A DNA stretch of 6,668 nt, from NCBI GenBank assembly GCA_002307905.1, contig DBUL01000210.1, positions 22,585-29,252 on the forward strand, in the 5' to 3' direction. The stretch is from Rhizobiaceae bacterium UBA1291 (GTDB lineage Bacteria; Pseudomonadota; Alphaproteobacteria; Rhizobiales; Rhizobiaceae). Of the stretch, positions 1-6,668 are shown piece by piece. Positions within the stretch are counted from its first letter, which is position 1; each line of letters starts with the position of its first letter. The notes under the pieces are model-generated. The model searched no databases. It was given only the letters and a program-made list of their open reading frames with translations, and was not told where the DNA came from. The translations under genes and the position numbers were made by a program.

Positions 1-979
<979 letters not shown>

Positions 980-1001
980 AACCGCAGCGCCAACGCCTTT
1001 C

Positions 1002-1034
1002 CGGCCGGCAATGTCTCAACGGCGATGCCGGCCG
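1002..1034. terminator. Inverted repeat after gdhA, possible weak terminator
   Basis: Arms CGGCCGGCA (1002-1010) and TGCCGGCCG (1026-1034) are perfectly complementary over 9 bp with a 15-nt loop. They begin 22 bases after the gdhA stop. No T-run follows on either strand, so this is not a standard Rho-independent terminator. It could be an mRNA 3'-end stabiliser, a Rho-associated hairpin or chance in GC-rich DNA. The rest of the 166-bp gap before the next gene shows no convincing promoter. Confidence 0.35.
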
Positions 1035-1145
1035 AGTCCCCGACCGCACCGCATAAGCGCGATTTTCTCTTGACGCGACGGCGCTCCGGCGGGCACTCGT
1101 TGACCATTGAAACCCGCGACTGTCCGGTCGCTTCGAAACATCCGG

Positions 1146-1922
1146 ATGGACCCCTTGGTGGCAAGATCCCCGAAAGCGGCACCTGGCACGCGCGAGACCC
1201 TGCCGAGGGCGCTCTCCAAGCTCGGCCATTGCTCCCGCACCCAGGCCGAAAAACTGGTGGCCGGCGGCCATGTGAAGGTTGACGGCCGAATTGTTACCGA
1301 TCTTTCCGCCTGGGTTGACATTCGAACGGACCGCATCGAGGTCGACGGCAAGGCTACCGGCGCCCAACGCAGAGTCTACCTTATGCTGAACAAGCCGCGC
1401 GGCCTGGTCACGACCCGCGACGATCCGGAAGGCAGAGAAACGGTCTTTTCCTGCCTCGAACAGCTCGACATTCCGCATGTCTCCCCCGTCGGACGCCTGG
1501 ACAAGGCGAGCGAAGGCCTCCTGCTCTTCACCAATGACACGGTCCTCGCCCAGCGATTACTCGATCCGCAGAGCGACATCGCCAAAATCTATCACGTACA
1601 GATCCGAGGCCGTCCGACCGAGGCCGACCTCTCCCGCATGGCAGCCGGGATTATCGATGACGGCGAAATGCTGCGCGCCGCGCGCGTCCAGATGTTACGG
1701 ACCGCGGACAAGACCTGTTGGCTGGAATTCGAACTGCGCGAAGGCAAGAACCGCGAGATCCGGCGGATGCTGGAAGCGATCGGCTTCGAATGCCTGCGGC
1801 TCGTAAGGGTTGCCTTTGACAAATTGGTCCTCGGCAACCTCGAAAAGGGACAGACGCGTTTCCTCACGGAAGCCGAGATCGCGTCGCTAAGGCGCCGCAC
1901 CGTCCGATCCGGACCTTTATGA
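1146..1922 (+). CDS. Pseudouridine synthase, RsuA/RluB/RluF family, with S4 domain
   Basis: Isomerises a specific uridine in ribosomal RNA to pseudouridine. The 258-residue protein has an N-terminal S4 RNA-binding domain (about residues 18-60, including LSKLGHCSRTQAEKLVAGG and VKVDG), then the catalytic fold. MLNKPRG is at 80-86 and the hallmark GRLDKASEGLLLF at 116-128, with the catalytic Asp at 119 (codon 1500-1502). REGKNREIRRML near 198-209 is the conserved C-terminal family block. Features resemble both RluB (DDPEGR, GLLLF) and RsuA (YxMLNKP), so I do not assign the modified base or a gene symbol. Start: ATG 1146 is preferred, but its upstream sequence has no good Shine-Dalgarno. An in-frame TTG at 1107 would add 13 residues, and TTG 1155 or GTG 1158 are also possible; all leave the S4 domain whole. 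The family is certain, the exact start is not. Confidence 0.93.
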   Translation: MDPLVARSPKAAPGTRETLPRALSKLGHCSRTQAEKLVAGGHVKVDGRIVTDLSAWVDIRTDRIEVDGKATGAQRRVYLMLNKPRGLVTTRDDPEGRETVFSCLEQLDIPHVSPVGRLDKASEGLLLFTNDTVLAQRLLDPQSDIAKIYHVQIRGRPTEADLSRMAAGIIDDGEMLRAARVQMLRTADKTCWLEFELREGKNREIRRMLEAIGFECLRLVRVAFDKLVLGNLEKGQTRFLTEAEIASLRRRTVRSGPL

Positions 1923-1981
1923 GATTGGCTTTCGCCTGGCGCCACCTTCCTGCTAAGCTCATCTAGAAAATTTCCTGGAGT

Positions 1982-1985
1982 GGAG
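1982..1985 (+). promoter_or_regulatory. Ribosome binding site of the VIT-family transporter
   Basis: GGAG lies 9 bases upstream of ATG 1995. This favours that ATG over the in-frame GTG at 1980, which would add five residues and overlap the site. I found no convincing sigma-70 promoter in the 72-bp gap 1923-1994, so the gene may be co-transcribed with the pseudouridine synthase. Confidence 0.65.
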
Positions 1986-1994
1986 ACCCCCCTC

Positions 1995-2690
1995 ATGAGC
2001 CGGCTGCATAGTGAAAACCATCTAGTCTCGCGAATCGGCTGGCTGCGTGCCGCGGTGCTCGGCGCCAATGACGGTATCGTCTCGACCGCAAGCCTGGTGG
2101 TCGGCGTCGCGTCGGCCTCGGCCGGAAGTTCCGAAGTCCTGGTGGCCGGCATTGCCGGCCTCGTTGCCGGTGCGATGTCGATGGCGGCCGGCGAATATGT
2201 CTCCGTCAGCTCGCAATCCGATACTGAACAGGCCGACCTGGACCGCGAGCGCAAGGAGCTTGAAACACAGCCGGAATTCGAACGCGAGGAACTGGCGCAG
2301 ATCTATGTGGCGCGCGGCATCCAGCCCGATCTCGCACGCCAGGTCGCGGACCAGCTGATGGCCAAGGACGCACTGGCCGCCCACGCCCTTGACGAACTCG
2401 GCATTTCCGAGATGACCACGGCCCGGCCGATCCAGGCCGCTCTGACCTCGGCTGCGACCTTTGCCGTCGGTGCAGCCCTGCCGCTACTGATGGTGTTCAT
2501 ATCGCCGGCGAACCTTCTTGTCTGGACGGTATCCATCGCCTCTCTCCTCTTCCTCGCCCTACTCGGCGCGGTCGGCGCCAGGGCGGGTGGCGCGAATGTT
2601 TGGCGCGCCACACTGCGCGTCACCTTCTGGGGCGCCTTTGCCATGGCGCTGACGGCCGGCATCGGTGCGGTGGTCGGTACTGCGATCTAG
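1995..2690 (+). CDS. VIT1/CCC1-family Fe2+/Mn2+ transporter, inner membrane
   Basis: The 231-residue protein has the VIT1/CCC1 layout: two N-terminal membrane helices (about 17-43 and 48-73), a charged cytoplasmic segment (about 74-140), then three helices (about 145-169, 172-196 and 206-230). GANDGIVST at 23-31 carries the helix-1 Asp (D26) that lines the metal path in plant VIT1, and AMSMAAGEYVSV in helix 2 is the other signature, with Met and Glu as likely ligands. The middle segment is rich in Glu and Asp (DLDRERKELE at 81-90, EFEREEL at 94-100), matching the metal-binding domain of VIT1. Known members move Fe2+ or Mn2+ out of the cytosol by proton exchange; in bacteria this would be export, lowering free iron or supporting stress resistance. 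The metal cannot be told from sequence. It lies 72 bases after the pseudouridine synthase on the same strand and converges on the hydrolase gene. Confidence 0.93.
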   Translation: MSRLHSENHLVSRIGWLRAAVLGANDGIVSTASLVVGVASASAGSSEVLVAGIAGLVAGAMSMAAGEYVSVSSQSDTEQADLDRERKELETQPEFEREELAQIYVARGIQPDLARQVADQLMAKDALAAHALDELGISEMTTARPIQAALTSAATFAVGAALPLLMVFISPANLLVWTVSIASLLFLALLGAVGARAGGANVWRATLRVTFWGAFAMALTAGIGAVVGTAI

Positions 2691-2715
2691 TCCTTGGCCG
2701 AACGGGCTGGGATGC

Positions 2716-2747
2716 AAAAAGCCGGCGCCGTGGAAGACGGCGCCGAC
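2716..2747 (-). terminator. Rho-independent terminator of the hydrolase gene
   Basis: Read on the minus strand, arms CGGCGCCGT and ACGGCGCCG (plus 2737-2745 and 2723-2731) form a perfect 9-bp stem with loop CTTCC. One G-T wobble and one G-C pair extend it to 11 bp. It is followed at once by TTTTT (plus 2720-2716). The structure begins 24 bases after the hydrolase stop codon. On the plus strand no T-run follows, so it is oriented for the minus-strand gene, although the hairpin could also affect the convergent VIT transcript that ends at 2690. Confidence 0.88.
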
Positions 2748-2770
2748 ATGCTCTTGTCTAACGCGACGCC

Positions 2771-3766
2771 TCATGCCCTGGCGAAAGCCAGCAGATCGGC
2801 GTTCAATTGATCCTTGTGTGTGTCCGCAAGACCATGCGGCGCACCGGCATAGACCTTGAGCTCGGCATGCGGGATGAGGCGCTTCGAGGCCCGGCCGGAC
2901 GCATCGATCGGAACGATCTGGTCGTCGTCGCCATGCACGATCAGGATGGGCACATCGAACTTCTTCAGGTCCCCGGTGAAGTCGGTCTGCGAGAACGCGA
3001 CGATCGAGTCATAGGCGTTCTTGTGGCCGGCCATCATGCCCTGCAGCCAGAAGCTGTCGATCATGCCCTGCGAGGCTTTGACGCCCGGCCGGTTGAAGCC
3101 GAAGAACGGGCCGCTGGCGATATCCTTGTAGAGCTGCGAGCGGTCGGCGAGGCTTGCGTCCTGGATACCGTCGAAGACTTCCTTCGGCAGGCCGTCAGGA
3201 TTATTGTCGGTCTTGACCATTAGCGGCGGCACGGCGGAGATGAGCCCTGCCTTGGCAATCCGTCCGGTCCCATGGCGACCGATATAGCGGGCGATCTCGC
3301 CGCCGCCGGTCGAGAAGCCGGCAAGGAAGATGTCCCTGAGGTCCAGCGCCTCGATCAGGTCGGACAGGTCGTCGGCATAGTGGTTCATGTCGTTGCCGTC
3401 CCAAGGCTGGCTGGAACGGCCGTGACCACGGCGGTCATGGGTAATGACGCGAAAACCGTTCTGCGCCAGATGGAAGGCCTGTGCCTCCCAACTGTCCGAA
3501 TTGAGCGGCCATCCGTGGCTGAGGATGACCGGGCGGCCAGACTTCGGACCCCAGTCCTTGTAGTAGATTTCGACGCCGTCGCGGGTGGTGATCGTGCTTG
3601 CCATAGTTTTCACTCCTGTTGAATCTGGGTTGATTTGGGTGGTCTGAGCCGCAGCCGGTCCTGCCGAAATTCCGAGAGCGGCGAGGGCGGGGGCTGTTCC
3701 GATGATGCTGAGAAGATCGCGGCGCGAGATCGGGAATAGGCTCGGCTTAGCGCTTGCGTCTTTCAT
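2771..3766 (-). CDS. Tat-exported alpha/beta hydrolase, cofactor-free chloroperoxidase / aryl esterase family
   Basis: Members hydrolyse esters and, with an organic acid and peroxide, form peracids that can halogenate substrates; the natural substrate here is unknown. The 331-residue product starts with a Tat signal: SRRDLL at 14-19, a hydrophobic stretch to about 34, and an AAA-Q cleavage site at 38-41. The catalytic domain begins at about 57 ([16 protein letters not shown]), where cytoplasmic relatives normally begin. Triad: Ser152 in GFSTGGGE, Asp282 in HGDDDQIVP, His311 in GAPHG. HGWP at 84-87 contributes the oxyanion-hole region. Start ATG 3766-3764 has AGGA 12 bases upstream and GAGA 6 bases upstream. 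A second in-frame ATG (Met55, 3604-3602) has a better ribosome binding site and would give a 277-residue cytoplasmic form. The gene is divergent from the AraC-type regulator, which is its likely controller. The fold is certain; substrate and halogenation ability are not shown. Confidence 0.93.
   Translation of the reverse strand: MKDASAKPSLFPISRRDLLSIIGTAPALAALGISAGPAAAQTTQINPDSTGVKTMASTITTRDGVEIYYKDWGPKSGRPVILSHGWPLNSDSWEAQAFHLAQNGFRVITHDRRGHGRSSQPWDGNDMNHYADDLSDLIEALDLRDIFLAGFSTGGGEIARYIGRHGTGRIAKAGLISAVPPLMVKTDNNPDGLPKEVFDGIQDASLADRSQLYKDIASGPFFGFNRPGVKASQGMIDSFWLQGMMAGHKNAYDSIVAFSQTDFTGDLKKFDVPILIVHGDDDQIVPIDASGRASKRLIPHAELKVYAGAPHGLADTHKDQLNADLLAFARA
3613..3617 (-). promoter_or_regulatory. 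Internal Shine-Dalgarno for a second, leaderless start of the hydrolase
   Basis: Read on the minus strand, AGGAG (plus 3617-3613) sits 8 bases upstream of ATG 3604-3602, which is in frame with the long product. The motif is embedded in the codons ACA GGA GTG of the linker after the signal peptide. It matches the anti-Shine-Dalgarno better and is better spaced than the site before the outer ATG 3766. The internal start falls exactly where cytoplasmic chloroperoxidases of this family begin. Use of the site in vivo is inferred. Confidence 0.55.
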
Positions 3767-3797
3767 GCTGGTTCTCTTTCCTGTGTGATGGCTGCTT

Positions 3798-3815
3798 CAG
3801 CGTTCCGGAGCGCTG
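3798..3815. promoter_or_regulatory. 18-bp near-palindrome in the divergent intergenic region, possible operator
   Basis: CAGCGTTCCGGAGCGCTG is self-complementary except for one T/G pair (3803 and 3810): arms CAGCG and CGCTG flank the central palindrome TCCGGA. It lies 32 bases upstream of the hydrolase ATG and 36 bases before the first possible ATG of the regulator. An operator or a 5'-UTR hairpin are both possible. Neither the owner nor the protein that binds it can be read from the sequence. Confidence 0.4.
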
Positions 3816-3839
3816 GTTGATGTGATAGAGGCGGGGACA

Positions 3840-3857
3840 TCGCCATACGAATGGCGA
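3840..3857. promoter_or_regulatory. Inverted repeat over the first ATG of the regulator gene
   Basis: TCGCCAT (3840-3846) and ATGGCGA (3851-3857) are perfect 7-bp arms around ACGA. The right arm includes the ATG at 3851. Either this is an operator or an mRNA hairpin that would hide that start, or the true start lies downstream (GTG 3881). Confidence 0.4.
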
Positions 3858-4897
3858 AATTGACAAGTTTAGGTTCAAAAGTGACAAAGCACTTGACCGA
3901 CACCGTGGTGGAAATCGCCATCGCCAGCTATCCGGAAGCCTGGCGCGCGGCCGTGCACGGCCTGACGGACATGTTTGCGGTGGCGCAGCGGTATGACCAC
4001 CAGCAATCGACATCGGCGCCGCGACGGCTGAGGGTCAGCCATTACGAGCTCGATGATGCAGGCTCGGTGTCAAAGGTTTTCGACACCCATCCATCCGAGA
4101 GGGAAAGGCCGCTTGTCGCGGTCGTGTTGCCGCCTGCGATCGGCGAGGAGCTGCCGTTCGGCGAGCGCATGGGTGGTTTTCCGCAGTGGATCCGCGGCCA
4201 TCACCAGGCCGGGGCCATCATCTGTTCCGCCTGCGGTGGGGCATCGCTGCTGGCCCAGACCGGGCTCCTATCAGGCCGTTCCGCGACGACCCATTGGCTG
4301 CACGGCGACACCATCGCCAGGCGTCATCCGGATGTGCGCATCGACACCGACAAGATGCTGCTGGACGAGGGTGATATCATCACCGCCGGCGGCATGATGG
4401 CCTGGACGGATCTGGGGTTGAGACTGATTGATCGGCTCATGGGGGCAAGCGTCATGCTGGCAACGGCGCGCTTCATGCTCATCGACCCTGGCGCGCGCGC
4501 GCAGAGCTTCTATTCGAAGTTCATTCCACGCCTGGATCACGGTGACACGGTCATCTTGAACATCCAGCACTGGCTTCACGGCACCGATGCCAAGGGCCTT
4601 GGCGTGCCGGCCCTGGCCGCGCGGGCGGGGCTTGGTGAGCGAACTTTCCTGCGTCGCTTTCAGAAGGCGACAGGCATCAATCCGACCGACTATGCGCAAC
4701 GATTGCGCATCGCCAAGGCCCGAGATCTGCTGGAACAGTCGAATCTGGCCATCGAGCAGATCGCTTGGGCGAGCGGCTACGAGGACGCCAACGCCTTTCG
4801 CAAGATCTTCCGCAAGATCGTCGGTGTTTCGCCCGGGGAATATCGCATGCGCTTCTCGATCGCCGCCACACAGGCGGCGGACGAGGCGGAATTCTGA
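3851..4897 (+). CDS. GlxA-like transcriptional regulator: DJ-1/PfpI domain plus AraC-type HTH
   Basis: Predicted cytoplasmic DNA-binding protein of 348 residues counted from ATG 3851. Residues about 18-200 form a DJ-1/PfpI (class I glutamine amidotransferase-like) domain, with the nucleophile-elbow block ICSACGGASLLA at 124-135 and the family signature GLLSGRSATTHW at 138-149. Cys128 aligns with the elbow cysteine, and Cys125 makes a CxxC pair with it. Residues about 235-335 are an AraC DNA-binding domain with two helix-turn-helix units: VPALAARAGLGERTFLRRF (252-270) and IEQIAWASGYEDANAFRKIF (301-320), then VGVSPGEYR. Start: ATG 3851 lacks a good ribosome site (GGGGA is 13 bases away) and sits in an inverted repeat. 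GTG 3881 has AGG 7 bases upstream and gives a more usual N-terminus just before the first strand (TVVEIAIASYPE). The gene is divergent from the chloroperoxidase-like hydrolase, its most likely target, and converges on the catalase gene. The ligand is unknown. Confidence 0.93.
   Translation: MAKLTSLGSKVTKHLTDTVVEIAIASYPEAWRAAVHGLTDMFAVAQRYDHQQSTSAPRRLRVSHYELDDAGSVSKVFDTHPSERERPLVAVVLPPAIGEELPFGERMGGFPQWIRGHHQAGAIICSACGGASLLAQTGLLSGRSATTHWLHGDTIARRHPDVRIDTDKMLLDEGDIITAGGMMAWTDLGLRLIDRLMGASVMLATARFMLIDPGARAQSFYSKFIPRLDHGDTVILNIQHWLHGTDAKGLGVPALAARAGLGERTFLRRFQKATGINPTDYAQRLRIAKARDLLEQSNLAIEQIAWASGYEDANAFRKIFRKIVGVSPGEYRMRFSIAATQAADEAEF
3861..3887. promoter_or_regulatory. TGACAA direct repeat at 21-bp spacing, candidate AraC-type operator
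   Basis: TGACAA occurs at 3861-3866 and again at 3882-3887, a start-to-start distance of exactly 21 bp, two turns of the helix. AraC-family proteins often bind two direct half-sites at about this spacing on one DNA face. On the minus strand, the coding strand of the hydrolase, it reads TTGTCA-N15-TTGTCA about 95-120 bases upstream of ATG 3766, a fitting place for activator sites. It lies inside the regulator gene if ATG 3851 is used, but mostly upstream of it if GTG 3881 is used. Confidence 0.4.
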
Positions 4898-4907
4898 TCA
4901 CAAGTAA

Positions 4908-4986
4908 CGGCCGTCAGGCCGGGGAGGCGAGGCCCGCTTAAAGCGGACCTGTCTCCCCGACCCTCCCCGCCGCACCCGTTCGGCGG
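4908..4986. terminator. Hairpin cluster between convergent regulator and catalase genes
   Basis: The 94-bp gap 4898-4991 is packed with inverted repeats. CGGCC/GGCCG (4908-4912, 4917-4921) has a 4-nt loop. CGGGGAG/CTCCCCG (4920-4926, 4953-4959) encloses AGG/CCT and CCGC/GCGG around the loop TTAAA (4938-4942). CCGCCG/CGGCGG (4967-4972, 4981-4986) has an 8-nt loop. The first two share bases and could be alternative folds. No U-tract follows on either strand, so a classical intrinsic terminator is not shown. The position between two stop codons makes a bidirectional 3'-end structure the most likely role. Confidence 0.5.
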
Positions 4987-4991
4987 CTCGA

Positions 4992-6668
<1,677 letters not shown>

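Noticed and set aside
1070..1105. TTGACG and TTGACC upstream of the pseudouridine synthase as -35 boxes
   Set aside because: Neither has an acceptable -10 element at normal spacing.
1592..2254. 220-residue minus-strand open frame spanning the pseudouridine synthase end and VIT start
   Set aside because: It is rich in Arg, Ser and Pro, as typical of shadow frames, overlaps two well-supported genes, and shows no domain.
3802..3806. GGAAC on the minus strand, like the -35 of alphaproteobacterial general-stress (EcfG/RpoE2) promoters, upstream of the hydrolase
   Set aside because: No GTT or TT-type -10 element occurs at 16-19 bases downstream.
3860..3888. TTGACA resembling a sigma-70 -35 box on the plus strand
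   Set aside because: No -10-like hexamer is found 16-18 bases downstream, and it would lie inside or beyond the regulator start. The repeat reading (TGACAA twice) explains it better.
4491..4502. Run of alternating GC (12 bases)
   Set aside because: It encodes ordinary residues (Gly-Ala-Arg-Ala) in the linker of the regulator; expected in this composition.

Overview
The base composition (GC-rich, strong third-position G/C) and the protein set suggest an alphaproteobacterium of the Rhizobiales, such as Rhizobium, Agrobacterium or Sinorhizobium. This is inferred from protein character; no database was searched. The window is chromosome-like and gene-dense. I see no mobile element, phage gene, tRNA, rRNA or CRISPR array.

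Layout, left to right. (1) 1-979, plus: the C-terminal three quarters of an NADP-type glutamate dehydrogenase (gdhA), cut by the left edge almost exactly at its catalytic lysine. (2) 1146-1922, plus: an S4-domain pseudouridine synthase of the RsuA/RluB/RluF group. (3) 1995-2690, plus: a VIT1/CCC1-type Fe2+/Mn2+ membrane transporter. (4) 2771-3766, minus: an alpha/beta hydrolase of the cofactor-free chloroperoxidase/aryl esterase family with a Tat signal peptide, followed by a clear Rho-independent terminator at 2716-2747. (5) 3851 (or 3881)-4897, plus: a GlxA-like regulator with a DJ-1/PfpI domain and an AraC DNA-binding domain, divergent from the hydrolase. (6) 4992-6668, minus: a large-subunit catalase (KatE/HPII type) with its C-terminal DJ-1-like domain, cut by the right edge.

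How the parts may work together. The right half reads as an oxidative-stress neighbourhood: catalase, a peroxidase/esterase-fold hydrolase with a divergent regulator, and an iron/manganese transporter. The first two genes are housekeeping. The compact 84-bp divergent region between hydrolase and regulator and the first codons of the regulator hold three operator-like patterns: an 18-bp near-palindrome, a 7-bp-arm dyad over the first possible ATG of the regulator, and a TGACAA direct repeat at 21-bp spacing, which is the geometry used by AraC-type proteins.

Most worth a second look: the hydrolase has an ideal in-frame internal ribosome binding site and ATG just after its Tat signal peptide, so one gene may make both an exported and a cytoplasmic enzyme. 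In addition, the catalase carries Met at the position that is the tyrosine-crosslinking His in E. coli HPII. No wholly new system is evident; most of the window is ordinary.
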